Numbered from the stretch's first letter, positions 8,963 through 17,952 are shown. The stretch is 64,000 nt of DNA from Paenibacillus glucanolyticus NBRC 15330 (GCF_004000885.1 NZ_BIMC01000012.1:121993-185992); one strand, 5' to 3'. Translations and numbers: made by a program. The notes: a model not told the origin generated them from the sequence alone.

Positions 8963-10990
8963 ATGAAATGGAACAACCCGAAACTGAAAAAGGCATGTTT
9001 ACTTGTAACGACCGGAGCTCTTGCAGCGGTTGCACTATTGGGGAATGGACCTCTTATAACCGTAGCCTCGAATACGACAACGAATACGATTACCTCTCCG
9101 GCGGGATTATCCGCCCCGGTCCGTAACGGACCTGAGGATGTACAGGAGTTGTTAACATTCGCTGATCCGCTGTTTGCCGACAAAATGAAAAAATTCAATG
9201 TCGCCGGATCCAATTTTGTGGTTGTCAAAGATGGCAAAGTGCTTGTCAGCAAGGGTTATGGGTATGCCGATAAAAAGAAGCAAATTCCCGTAGATTCTCA
9301 GACCGTATTTCAGATTGCTTCCATTAGCAAGACGTTCACGGCCTTGGCAGCGATGCAGCTCGTGGATCAGGGCAAAATCCAGTTGGACCATAACATAGAA
9401 GAATATTTGGCCGGATTGAAGATTCCGAACAAGACAGGGAAGCCGCTCACCATGTTCGACTTGCTGACGTACACCAGCGGCGTGGATAAGCCTGACATTA
9501 CCACCTACGTCTCACCGGAATACGTGAAGCAGGACATTCCGACCAGAGAATTTTTGGAGAAGCATATGCCTACCGTGGTCCGTCCGCCAGGAGAAGCTTA
9601 TACGTACGACAACTTTGCCTTTCTGCTCGCCGGTTACGCAGTGGAGAATATGAGCGGCATGCGTTATGACCAATATATGAAGAAGAATATTTTCGAGCCT
9701 TTGGGAATGAAATCCACAAGTGTGCGATTCACACCGGAGCTGCTTGCTCGGCTGGCCTCCCACTACAGCCCGGCCGGGGAGTTCCAGCCGCTGTCTGGTC
9801 ACGCTCCAACTGATGGACCTCAGGGAAGCATCTTATCCACGGGGGAAGACATGGCGCAATATCTTCTGATGCAGCTGCAAAATGGCAGAGCTGGCGATAA
9901 ACAGCTGGTAAGCCCGCAAAGCTTGAAGCAGATGCACACTTACCAAACCTTCGCAGAAGCCTCGATCCCCATCGCCACCGTTGGCTTCGAAGGCTACTAC
10001 AAAGAACTAATGAATGGACACCATGTCGTCCTGAAAGGCGGCAATATGCCGGGACATTCCTCCTTAATGGTATTGATTCCGGAGCATAATACGGGCTTTT
10101 ACATGTCCTATAATAACGACACCAACATGAGCTTGGAGATCTACGAGGCGTTCATGGATCACTACTTCCCGGAAACGGAAGCAAGTCCGCAGCCTGCATT
10201 CGTAGAATTAAGCAAAGAGGAAGCCAAGCCATATACCGGAATTTATCAAAACACCCGGGCTTTCAGCATTCGGACTCAATTCACTTACGAGAACGGCCAT
10301 CTTACCATGGAAGATTCCACAACGGGTAAACATACGCTTCAGAAAATCAATGCCCTGCTGTTCCAGGATGAGCTGGGAAACAAAGTCAGCTTCAAAAAAG
10401 GAGCAGCCGGACAAATCCAATATTTTTACTACACCAGCCCAGTCGGTCTGGGTGTCGTAGCGGAATCTCAAAAAATGGAGTCTAAACCTCCTTTTGCAGA
10501 TGTGCCGTCAAACAGCAAGTTTAGAACCCACATCGATCATTTGCAGACTTTGGGCTTAATCCAGGGCATAGGGGGAAATCGCTTTGATCCCAAAGGAACG
10601 ATGACGCAGGGACAATTCGCAGACCTGCTGATCCCGGCCCACGGCTGGAATATATTCCCTGGCGCGGCCAAAGCCAATCAACAGCAGATCCAAGGCATTC
10701 CCGGTTATCATCGCTCGAAGCCTATTACAAGGCAAGTTGCCGCTGTCATGATCCAGAATCTAAGACAGCTGAACGTGGATACCAAGGTTACCTTATCCGG
10801 TTCGACAGATGCCTGGGCGGTAGAAGCCGTTCAAGCGCTTGTCGGAAATGGTGTCGTGGGCCCGGACACCCGCGTCCAACAAGACGGCTCGGTCCACTTT
10901 CGTTCCAAGCAGCTGCTCCTTCGTCAAGAAGCCTGTGCGCTGCTGGACAAGGCTTTTAACTACTACGCCCTCCCGATAGCCTTGAAATAA
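8963..10990 (+). CDS. Secreted serine hydrolase (class C beta-lactamase/PBP4* fold) with C-terminal SLH-like domains
   Basis: The product is 675 residues. A signal peptide (LLVTTGALAAVALLG) opens it. The serine hydrolase core shows the SxxK pair Ser120/Lys123 in ASISKTFTA and the YxN motif Tyr215/Asn217 in TYDNFAF, with a GH pair in PGHSSLMV as the third motif candidate. Residues from about 505 onward (FADVPSNSKFRTHIDHLQ) look like S-layer-homology repeats, which bind pyruvylated cell-wall polymers. It is thus likely an envelope-anchored peptidase or esterase rather than a true resistance enzyme. ATG 8963 is preferred because AAGGAG lies 10 nt upstream; the in-frame ATG at 8954 overlaps the ribosome site. 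It diverges from the sensor/kinase operon across the TGTCATAT cluster. Confidence 0.88.
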   Translation: MKWNNPKLKKACLLVTTGALAAVALLGNGPLITVASNTTTNTITSPAGLSAPVRNGPEDVQELLTFADPLFADKMKKFNVAGSNFVVVKDGKVLVSKGYGYADKKKQIPVDSQTVFQIASISKTFTALAAMQLVDQGKIQLDHNIEEYLAGLKIPNKTGKPLTMFDLLTYTSGVDKPDITTYVSPEYVKQDIPTREFLEKHMPTVVRPPGEAYTYDNFAFLLAGYAVENMSGMRYDQYMKKNIFEPLGMKSTSVRFTPELLARLASHYSPAGEFQPLSGHAPTDGPQGSILSTGEDMAQYLLMQLQNGRAGDKQLVSPQSLKQMHTYQTFAEASIPIATVGFEGYYKELMNGHHVVLKGGNMPGHSSLMVLIPEHNTGFYMSYNNDTNMSLEIYEAFMDHYFPETEASPQPAFVELSKEEAKPYTGIYQNTRAFSIRTQFTYENGHLTMEDSTTGKHTLQKINALLFQDELGNKVSFKKGAAGQIQYFYYTSPVGLGVVAESQKMESKPPFADVPSNSKFRTHIDHLQTLGLIQGIGGNRFDPKGTMTQGQFADLLIPAHGWNIFPGAAKANQQQIQGIPGYHRSKPITRQVAAVMIQNLRQLNVDTKVTLSGSTDAWAVEAVQALVGNGVVGPDTRVQQDGSVHFRSKQLLLRQEACALLDKAFNYYALPIALK

Positions 10991-10997
10991 ATCATGG

Positions 10998-11037
10998 ATC
11001 AATAAGTTCTGCACCCCTCGCTGCAGGACTTATTGAT
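10998..11037 (+). terminator. Stem-loop after the serine hydrolase gene
   Basis: A 16-bp stem with one wobble pair (ATCAATAAGTTCTGCA with TGCAGGACTTATTGAT). The T tail is poor, so it may act as a terminator or a 3'-end stabiliser. Confidence 0.6.
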
Positions 11038-11192
11038 ATTCCCCTTTATATCCAACAAGGAAATAAACTCTGTTTTTTAAATCAAATGGCCTGTTTTTTG
11101 TATGTTGCCAATCCCCAATGTTCCATACAATGAAAGTGATTTTCCAATAACTTGCCATTCCATAAGGGAAGGAGGATTTCCACACCCCGTAA

Positions 11193-11207
11193 ATGAAAGC
11201 GCATACG
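11193..11207 (+). promoter_or_regulatory. Candidate catabolite-responsive element (cre)
   Basis: ATGAAAGCGCATACG agrees with the CcpA consensus WTGNAANCGNWWNCA at every defined position but the last. It lies 49 nt before the rhamnogalacturonan lyase start, downstream of where a promoter would sit, which suits road-block repression by CcpA in sugar-rich conditions. The match is seen; the function is inferred. Confidence 0.45.
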
Positions 11208-11255
11208 GATGGCTGTATATCAGCATCCACACCAACCATGGAAAGGTGGCTGAAC

Positions 11256-13832
11256 ATGAAGAAAGGAATAATCATCGGCTTTTACCGCAAGCTGCTGGCA
11301 GCAGCCCTTATCATTCCGCTTATGATTGGCGGTAGCAGCCCATTGTTTGCGGCGGAATCACATGACCTGGAGGGCAGTCCGCAGGAAGCAAATGCGAAAG
11401 CCAGCCGCATCCAGCTGGAATATTTGGACAGGGGGATCGTATCGGCCCCCACATCGGAAGGTATCTTCCTGAGCTGGCGTTTGCTTGCTGATGAAGTGAC
11501 CGGCTATAGCGGCAAAGGACTGACCGGTCCGATCTTCCATGTATACCGGGACGGCGCCAAAATTGCCGTTGTGGAGAACAGCACCAACTATCTGGACCCA
11601 TCAGGTACAAGTTCATCGACCTATTACGTATCCGCCGTTATCGACGGCAAAGAAGTGGATCAAAGTGCAGACTCTGCCCCCTGGTCCTCCCCTTACTACG
11701 ACTTGAAGCTCCAGAAACCGGCGGCTGGCATGACGCCTGCCGGAGAGCCGTATACGTATTCCGCGAATGACGCCAGCATCGGGGATGTCGACGGCGACGG
11801 GCAGTATGAGTTTTTTGTCAAATGGGACCCCTCCAACTCCAAAGACGTTTCCCAGATAGGATACACCGGCAACACTTACATTGACTGTTACACACTGGAG
11901 GGTACCCTGCTGTATCGGATCGACCTCGGTGTAAACATTCGTTCAGGCGCACACTATACGCAGTTCATGGTCTACGACTTTGACGGTGACGGCAAAGCGG
12001 AAATGATGCTCAAGACAGCACCCGGCACCAAAATTCTGCGCTATGACCCTGCGGGCAACATGACCTCCCAGAGATACATTACGCTGCTGCCCGAGGATGT
12101 GAAGGCTGGTTACTCCAATCAGGACGATTACCGGCTGAGTAAAGACGGCTATTACGAGCATATGGTGAGTTTGTTCATGAATTGGCATCAGCATGAAGAG
12201 GTCGCAAGCGGCCATTGGCCGGCTACACTGGAAGAAAGCTTCGGGATGGAGAAAAAATACAGCTATCCGCTCTCCCGCACCGATGCCGAAAGTCTGGTCG
12301 ATGATTTCATGGATCGTTATGCGCCGCAGCGAAGCGCCCGCAATAATCTCCGGGCCTTCGAAGGGTTTATCGTGGAGGGTCCGGAATATCTCAGTGTATT
12401 CGAAGGCGCAACCGGCAAAGAGCTGGAAACCATCCGTTACAAACCCGGCAGACATGACGACGGTCTGATGTGGGGCGATTATGCGATGGCCCGAATTGAG
12501 CCAGGGAATCGCGTGGACCGCTTCCTTGCTGCTGTCGCTTATCTTGATGGAGTACAGCCCTATGCCGTATTCGCTAGGGGATATTACACCCGATCCACGC
12601 TGGTCTCCTATCAATGGGACGGGAAGCATTTAAAGGAGCATTGGTACGTGGACAGCGGCTGGACGCCCATGACCAATCCTTTCAACGACAGCCCGCATGG
12701 CCGGGACGGAACCGATGCCGTCTTCGGTACGTTGACAACGCAAGGGGCACACTCTCTGAGTGCGGCCGACGTCGATGGAGACGGCAAACAGGAAATCGTA
12801 TACGGCTCCGCAACGATTGACCATGACGGCACGCTGCTGTACAGCTCCATGGACGTGCTTCCGCCCCAGAACGCAGATCCCGGTACGGTGGCTCGCCTTG
12901 GGCACGGGGATGCGATGCATGTGACCGATATCGATCCGGATCGACCGGGTCTCGAAATCTTCATGGTTCATGAAGGCGGCACTTATGCCCCTTACGGTTA
13001 TTCCCTCCGTGACGCTGCAACAGGCGAGCTGCTGTACGGTGGTTATACCGGAAAAGACACCGGCCGCGGCATGATTGGGGATATCGATCCCGATCAGCGG
13101 GGACTTGAAACCTGAGCTGTCGGGACGTGGACTGCAGACGGGAAGCAGCTTTCCACCGCCATGCCGGGCACAAACATGAACATCAAATGGTCCGCCGACA
13201 TGACAACCCAGATCATTAACGGAAATTCAGATCTGACGCCTTCCATTGAGCGCTGGCGCCATGGAACACTGCTCACCGCAGAAGGCACACGCACCAATAA
13301 CGGTACGAAGGGAAATCCGGCGCTCGTTGCCGATATCTTCGGAGACTGGAGAGAAGAGCTGGTGGTGCGCACTACGGACAGCTCCGCACTTCGGATCTAT
13401 CTGAGTACCGAGGTCACCGACCGAAAACTCTATACGTTAATGCATGTTCCGCAGTACCGGGTAGAGGTTGCCCGGCAGAATACAACGTATAACCAGCCTT
13501 CTTACACCAGCTTTTATTTTGCATCCGATACGGACTTTTCAGCTGTTCCCGTTCCTTACTATCAATCACCGGGCATGCTGGATTTGCTGGAAAACCGGGT
13601 GAGCGAATATGCCCTCTCGGGCGAACTGACAAATCCGCTGCACTCCCGGCTCACCCATTCCCTGAAGCAGGCGAAGTTTCACATGAGCAAAGGCTCCAGG
13701 GGGCAAGCGCTCAAATTCATGAATACATTTATTGCTCAGCTTGAGGAGATGAAGAAACCGGGAACGATATCGAATAAAGCACGGTTGAATCTGTCTTACC
13801 AAGCCCATGCCCTCATGGGCTTGTGGAAGTAG
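11256..13832 (+). pseudogene. Rhamnogalacturonan lyase (PL11, YesW/YesX type) interrupted by an in-frame TGA
   Basis: The frame encodes a signal peptide, then a PL11 eight-bladed propeller with calcium-type loops (GDVDGDGQYEFF, DFDGDGKAEMM, DVDGDGKQEIV, DIDPDRPGLE). It stops at TGA 13113-13115 after RGLET and continues in the same frame as AVGTWTADGKQL to TAA at 13832. The family sequence expects a tryptophan there, so a single TGG to TGA change explains it. Without the stop the protein would be 858 residues, with a final helical module (LENRVSEYALSGELTN onward) resembling the FIMAH domain of Paenibacillus exoenzymes. The enzyme would cleave the rhamnose-galacturonate backbone of pectin by beta-elimination. 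AAAGGTGG precedes ATG 11256. A sequencing error is possible. Confidence 0.85.
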
Positions 13833-13862
13833 CATGATCCCTCAGTAGTATCACACCCTAAT

Positions 13863-13908
13863 AAAGCCGCCCCACTCCAATTTCTATATTGGCAGTGCAG
13901 GCGGCTTT
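13863..13908. terminator. Terminator between the lyase and the MBL hydrolase gene
   Basis: Outer arms AAAGCCGCC and GGCGGCTTT enclose an inner CCAA/TTGG pairing. It lies between two convergent genes and probably serves both. Confidence 0.7.
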
Positions 13909-13934
13909 AACGGCTTTAACCTATAAACCGTGTA

Positions 13935-14741
13935 TTAGAATTGAACCGAAAATCCGTCAAACCGGTGAATTCCCGTCCCAAATCGGACCAGGTCCTGCTT
14001 CCGCAGTGCTTGCACCGCTGCTCGAACCTCGTCCAGCAGGACCGGGTCCAGCCCGATCGTATTATGCGCACCGTAAATCCGCTTCACCCCGTCGATATCC
14101 GCTATCCGCTCCAGCGAGTTCACCAGATCCTCCGGGCTTGTCGTAGGGTAAAATGCGTAGACCGGCGTCTCGTCATACAGCAAATCCCCCGTGAACAAAT
14201 ATCCCCGGCTCGGATCAAACAATGCGATATGACCGGGAGAATGACCCGGTGTGTGGTAGATGACTAGATTTCGCCCGCCAAGCTCGATGATATCTCCATC
14301 CCGGAGGAGACCGGTCGGCTGCCCTTGGTAAGGGGTGTACGCTGCGGGATCAAAGGAGGCCGGTACGGGTCTTGTGATATCGCGTGATATATCCTTGCGA
14401 ATCTGTTCAACAGAGAGCTTCTTAATACCGCTGACAAGCCAGTCCTCCTCAGCCTCATGCACATAAATATCTTCATATTGCCCGTGACTGCCGATATGGT
14501 CCGCGTGAACATGCGTGGTCAGTACCATGATGGGTAAATCCGTCAGCTGATCCGTCATCCGCTTCATGTTGTCGATGCCGAGTCCCGTATCAATCAATGC
14601 CGCCCGCTCGTCGCCAATTAACAAAAACGAGTGCACCTTCTCCCAATGACCGTATTCACTGATCACAAACGTAGTGTCGTCAAGCTTGGATACGGTAAAC
14701 CAGACATCATCGATCACGACTTGATATGGTTTATGCTCCAT
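13935..14741 (-). CDS. MBL-fold metallo-hydrolase
   Basis: The 268-residue protein has the HxHxDH zinc motif at residues 77-82 (THVHADHIG), an HTPGHSPGH third-ligand region and a YGAHNT end motif. This is the glyoxalase II/beta-lactamase-like fold; the substrate cannot be read from sequence. It is followed in the genome by an ArsR-type regulator (start 15377) on the same strand, with 27 nt between the regulator stop and this start, so the pair is likely one operon with the regulator first. Confidence 0.88.
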   Translation of the reverse strand: MEHKPYQVVIDDVWFTVSKLDDTTFVISEYGHWEKVHSFLLIGDERAALIDTGLGIDNMKRMTDQLTDLPIMVLTTHVHADHIGSHGQYEDIYVHEAEEDWLVSGIKKLSVEQIRKDISRDITRPVPASFDPAAYTPYQGQPTGLLRDGDIIELGGRNLVIYHTPGHSPGHIALFDPSRGYLFTGDLLYDETPVYAFYPTTSPEDLVNSLERIADIDGVKRIYGAHNTIGLDPVLLDEVRAAVQALRKQDLVRFGTGIHRFDGFSVQF

Positions 14742-14768
14742 ATGTATGTCCCCCTCATTCAGCTTTAT

Positions 14769-15377
14769 TTAGCCGTTTATGTCCTTACGATTATCCTGAA
14801 ATACAATCAAAGACATATAATAACTTTTCTCTTCTGCGGTCAGAGATGTCCCACCTGCTGGGGGCGGCTCCATCCTGAAGTGCTTGTCCATAAGCAATTT
14901 GAACTCCTCTATAAAAGCATGAAAGCTCTCCTGTGTAGCATGGAAACGATAGGTCGAGGCCAGATTTTTCCGGTGATGCTCATTCGCGCTGCTCAAGGCA
15001 AAAGAAGCTGCCGGTGCATGCTCAATCTTCGTCCGGGTAATATCCAGCGTCTCCATAAAGACCTGCCGCGAGGTTTCCACCAAATCGAGGCTGGGGAGCA
15101 AGTGATCTTCCGGAATAAAACGGCTCGCGACAGCGCGATAATATTTCTGAACGATCCCGTTCTTCTCTTCCTTGCGGACGATCTGAATAACCCCGTGTTT
15201 CTCCAGCTCTTTCAAGTGAAAATAAATATTGTTTCGCGTTATATCCAGCATCTCTGCCAATTGCTGTCCCGTATGGGCATCCTTTACGAGTTTCATCAGT
15301 ATTTTCGTGCGGAGCGGATCGGCAATCGCCTTCAGCTGCTCATGGGTTTTAATTTTATAGACACCCGTAATTTCCAA
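14769..15377 (-). CDS. ArsR-type winged-helix transcriptional regulator
   Basis: The 202-residue product opens with a winged helix (LKAIADPLRTKILMKLVKD, recognition helix in AEMLDITRNNIYFHLKELEKHG), the HTH_20 arrangement seen in ArsR-like repressors. About 120 C-terminal residues are helical and unassigned, with no metal-binding Cys motif. The start is TTG with GAGAGGTG just upstream. It is the first gene of an apparent operon with the MBL hydrolase, and a palindrome lies right before it, which suggests autoregulation. Confidence 0.82.
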   Translation of the reverse strand: MEITGVYKIKTHEQLKAIADPLRTKILMKLVKDAHTGQQLAEMLDITRNNIYFHLKELEKHGVIQIVRKEEKNGIVQKYYRAVASRFIPEDHLLPSLDLVETSRQVFMETLDITRTKIEHAPAASFALSSANEHHRKNLASTYRFHATQESFHAFIEEFKLLMDKHFRMEPPPAGGTSLTAEEKSYYMSLIVFQDNRKDING

Positions 15378-15395
15378 TTTAACACCTCTCTATAC

Positions 15396-15421
15396 TTTAC
15401 CGGTAAAATTAATTTTACTGT
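15396..15421. promoter_or_regulatory. Candidate operator of the ArsR-type regulator
   Basis: The perfect palindrome TTTACCGGTAAA (15396-15407) is followed by TTTTACTG (15414-15421), which resembles a further half-site. It lies 19 nt upstream of the regulator start. Confidence 0.45.
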
Positions 15422-15563
15422 TGGTCGTGTATCATCCTAACATGTCAACTATCCACAGTCAATCCTGTTATCCTATAGTCGGCATGTTCCCCTTCTATGA
15501 CCGAATTGTGATATAGTAGCCTCATCGTATTTATGTCATTATGATTTTCGAAGGATGTGCCTT

Positions 15564-16079
15564 ATGTTTGATCCCAATATATTTGATAATTTAAAGGTTG
15601 GCATTGAGAATGTCGTCTATGACCTTGACAATCTGGATGAAGTTATTCATGTAATCGGCAGGGCAGACCTGCTGGATATGGCCGTTATGTCCAGAAGCTT
15701 CAGCCTTCGATTCGAGTTAGTTCAGCAGCCCATGACTTCGGCTGAGATTATTCTGGAGACGGGACTGCGTGATCTTGCCACTGAGATTTTGGAAATTTCG
15801 GAGGGACAGCCTGGCTGTGAGCTGAAGCTCCGCTTCTATAAACATATCGCAGATGTTTCCAGGGAATGTCCGGTCATTTCGCAGATCGTGGAGGAGATAT
15901 GGAAGCCCGAGCTTCGTCCGGTGCAAACGATAAGTTACACCTACGGCAACGATTCGCCTCAATTACACAACACCATTGAGCTTCGCTTTCCCCGCAAAAT
16001 TAACGAAGAACAGATGGGGGATATCCAGAACATGATCGAGTTTATGCTTCGTACGCTGGGGGAATTAAACCGGATGTAA
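15564..16079 (+). CDS. Conserved hypothetical protein, 171 residues
   Basis: I do not recognise a family. The product is acidic, has no membrane segment or signal peptide, and reads as a mixed alpha/beta domain (VYDLDNLDEVIHVIGRADLL; a C-terminal helix NMIEFMLRTLGELNRM). AAGGA lies 8 nt before ATG 15564, which is preferred over an in-frame ATG at 15555 that overlaps the ribosome site. It is followed 49 nt later by a small membrane protein on the same strand; the two may be co-transcribed. Confidence 0.7.
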   Translation: MFDPNIFDNLKVGIENVVYDLDNLDEVIHVIGRADLLDMAVMSRSFSLRFELVQQPMTSAEIILETGLRDLATEILEISEGQPGCELKLRFYKHIADVSRECPVISQIVEEIWKPELRPVQTISYTYGNDSPQLHNTIELRFPRKINEEQMGDIQNMIEFMLRTLGELNRM

Positions 16080-16128
16080 CTAGCAAGGGGCTCTATAGTG
16101 TACAAGAATTAGAGAGGAGTGAGTTCTA

Positions 16129-16317
16129 GTGAAACGGTTCATTCTGTCTGCTGGGATCGGATTAACGATGATTTTCGGCATAACTTGGTTGATCCGCTTG
16201 GTGAAAGACGATACCTTTCTAATTGCACATTTTATACTAGGACTTGCCGGTATCATCATGCTGAGTTACTCCATAGGCAGCTATCTCATAAAAAGAAAGA
16301 GCCCACCCTATCATTAA
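16129..16317 (+). CDS. Small membrane protein, 62 residues
   Basis: GTG 16129 has a strong ribosome site (AGAGAGGAG). The product is two hydrophobic helices (FILSAGIGLTMIFGITWLI and FLIAHFILGLAGIIMLSYSI) joined by a short charged turn (RLVKDD), with a basic tail. The function is unknown. It ends inside a terminator stem shared with the convergent VOC dioxygenase gene. Confidence 0.65.
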   Translation: MKRFILSAGIGLTMIFGITWLIRLVKDDTFLIAHFILGLAGIIMLSYSIGSYLIKRKSPPYH

Positions 16318-16334
16318 ATAGAGGTCGGGCTCTT
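16297..16334. terminator. Bidirectional terminator
   Basis: AAGAGCCC (16297-16304) pairs with GGGCTCTT (16327-16334). It lies between two convergent genes. Confidence 0.75.
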
Positions 16335-16345
16335 CTGCTATATTC

Positions 16346-17200
16346 TTATGCAACCACCAATCGGATCCAGATATCCGATGGATCCTGGACTGCCCAGACG
16401 CCATCCCGCTGCTCCAGCTGCAAGCCGGCCTCACGGATACGCCCGGTGACGGCCTCAAGCTCCTCATGGCTTGGAAGCACAATGCTATAATCCTCGATTC
16501 CCGCAGCGCTCCGCGGGGTGTTCGGAATACCGCGTCCAGCCCATACATTCAGTCCGATATGGTGATGATATCCACCAGCAGATATAAACAGCGCAGCATC
16601 TCCGTAATGGGCCGTCACCTCAAAACCCAGCACGTCGCAATAAAACGCCCGTGCATCCTGCAGGCTGGACACATGGAAATGCACATGCCCGATCACGGTG
16701 CCTTCCGGAAGTCCATACCATTCCTTATCCTTGGATAAAGCGAGCAGACCCTCCACATCGACAGGATCGGTGGTCATCACGTATTCACCCTTGGCATCCC
16801 GCTTCCAGGTATCCTGCGGGCGGTCGGCATAAATCTCGATGCCATTTCCATCGGGATCATTAATATACAATGCTTCGCTGACCAGATGGTCGCCTTGACC
16901 AACCGGAATATTATGAGCAATTAAATTCGCAAGTGCGAGCCCCAATGATTCCCGGTCCGGAACGAGAATTGCAAAATGGTATAGACCCGCCGTTCGGGTC
17001 TGGGGTCTGACCAGATCCTGAACCTCCTCTACAATCAGCAGCGGCTGCTTGCCGTCCGCCGTCAGCTCGGCCACTCTGCCGTGTTGGCGAAGCATTTTCA
17101 AACCAACGACCTCCGTATAAAAGCGTACGGATTGTGCCAGATTGCTGATGCGCAGAGAAACCGGTCCGAGATTTGTGGATGGATGTAGTATGGCTGTCAT
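16346..17200 (-). CDS. catE: CatE-like extradiol dioxygenase family protein (two VOC domains)
   Basis: The 284-residue length and two tandem VOC modules match catechol-2,3-dioxygenase CatE of Bacillus subtilis, which opens catechol rings. Domain 1 (16-130) contains YHFAILVPD and DPDGNGIEIYAD; domain 2 (165-284) contains GHVHFHVSS and HHIGLNVWAG, good candidates for two iron-ligand histidines. The position where a glutamate ligand is usual reads DPSDIWIRLVV, with Arg, so catalysis is not certain. The promoter (TTGACA, 18 bp, TATAAT) is covered by a palindrome that also lies at the promoter of the nearby Rrf2 gene, so control by that regulator is likely. Confidence 0.75.
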   Translation of the reverse strand: MTAILHPSTNLGPVSLRISNLAQSVRFYTEVVGLKMLRQHGRVAELTADGKQPLLIVEEVQDLVRPQTRTAGLYHFAILVPDRESLGLALANLIAHNIPVGQGDHLVSEALYINDPDGNGIEIYADRPQDTWKRDAKGEYVMTTDPVDVEGLLALSKDKEWYGLPEGTVIGHVHFHVSSLQDARAFYCDVLGFEVTAHYGDAALFISAGGYHHHIGLNVWAGRGIPNTPRSAAGIEDYSIVLPSHEELEAVTGRIREAGLQLEQRDGVWAVQDPSDIWIRLVVA

Positions 17201-17265
17201 GTTCTCACTCCTTAAATGTTGTTTGTATTCCAGAAAATATATTCATCTGTTCTATAAGGACAACT

Positions 17266-17328
17266 TGTAATCAAATCAGTTACATCTAACTTGTAATCAT
17301 TATAGTTACAGGACGTGACTTTTGTCAA
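17266..17328 (-). promoter_or_regulatory. catE-like promoter with two Rrf2-type operators
   Basis: On the minus strand a consensus -35 TTGACA (17323-17328) and -10 TATAAT (17299-17304) are separated by 18 bp. A 19-bp imperfect palindrome, TGTAATCATTATAGTTACA on the plus strand (17292-17310), covers the -10. A second copy, TGTAATCAAATCAGTTACA (17266-17284), lies 26 bp further into the transcript. A third is at the rrf2 promoter. Confidence 0.75.
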
Positions 17329-17371
17329 ATACAGTAATTAACATTTCAACTATTTGCACTACTACCGCTAA

Positions 17372-17410
17372 CAAAAAGAAAACGCCCTTCCCACACTAGG
17401 ACAGAGCGTT
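17372..17410 (-). terminator. Terminator after the Rrf2 gene
   Basis: On the minus strand AACGCTCT pairs with AGGGCGTT and is followed by a T-rich tail (TTTTCTTTTTG). Confidence 0.7.
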
Positions 17411-17418
17411 GATCATCA

Positions 17419-17865
17419 CTAATTTTCGTTTAATGTTCCATTAGCTGAAGCGTAGATATTCCTGATGATCTCTTCCAAACTCACCTCATGCAGCGTATTC
17501 TCCATCGCCTTCTGAGCGGCAGAGAAGACCGGTACAATGGCCGTTTGTATATGTTTGCCCACAGGACATTTCGCGTCCGAATTCTCGTGAATGCTGAACA
17601 GGGAATCCTCCTGCACGACGTGAACAGCATGATAAATATCCAGAAGCGTAATCTCGGCTGGATGCTTCGCCAGCTTCGCGCCTGCAACTCCAGGTTTAAC
17701 CTCAACAAGGCCCGCTTTACTCAGCATGCCGACAATACGCCGTATGACCACCGGATTCGTATTCACACTCTCTGCAATATAATCTGAGGTGCTGATCCCA
17801 GCCTTATTCATCTCCAGCACGGAAAGAATATGGATAGCCACTGCAAATCGGCTGCTTATATTCAT
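17419..17865 (-). CDS. Rrf2-family transcriptional regulator
   Basis: The 148-residue protein begins MNISSRFAVAIHILSVLEMN, the standard Rrf2 opening, and its winged helix includes SDYIAESVNTNPVVIRRIVGML. It has one cysteine only, Cys100 in DAKCPVG, so it lacks the three-Cys iron-sulfur set of IscR or NsrR and resembles the YwnA-type group. AGGAGG lies 6 nt before ATG 17865; a longer in-frame start at 17895 has no comparable site. Its own promoter and that of the CatE-like gene carry the same 19-bp palindrome on the -10. Redox or quinone sensing through Cys100 is an inference. Confidence 0.88.
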   Translation of the reverse strand: MNISSRFAVAIHILSVLEMNKAGISTSDYIAESVNTNPVVIRRIVGMLSKAGLVEVKPGVAGAKLAKHPAEITLLDIYHAVHVVQEDSLFSIHENSDAKCPVGKHIQTAIVPVFSAAQKAMENTLHEVSLEEIIRNIYASANGTLNEN

Positions 17866-17905
17866 GTGATCCCTCCTGACGGTCCTAATCTTCAAATAAC
17901 TAGCA

Positions 17906-17941
17906 TGTAACCATCATAGTTACATTACACCGCAAAGTCAA
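17906..17941 (-). promoter_or_regulatory. rrf2 promoter with overlapping operator
   Basis: On the minus strand TTGACT (17936-17941) and TATGAT (17913-17918) are 17 bp apart. The palindrome TGTAACCATCATAGTTACA (17906-17924) covers the -10 in the same geometry as at the catE-like promoter. Confidence 0.72.
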
Positions 17942-17952
17942 CGATCAAGCCC

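Noticed and set aside
8966..9600. Beta-lactamase resistance gene
   Set aside because: The SxxK and YxN motifs are shared with many peptidases and esterases, and the SLH tail points to an envelope role.
13113..13115. TGA in the lyase read as selenocysteine
   Set aside because: The family has tryptophan here and no selenium insertion element or catalytic Cys context is visible; a TGG to TGA change is simpler.
14631..15440. 269-codon plus-strand frame opposite the MBL/ArsR pair
   Set aside because: Both minus-strand genes have clear motifs and ribosome sites, and this frame spans them without its own signals.
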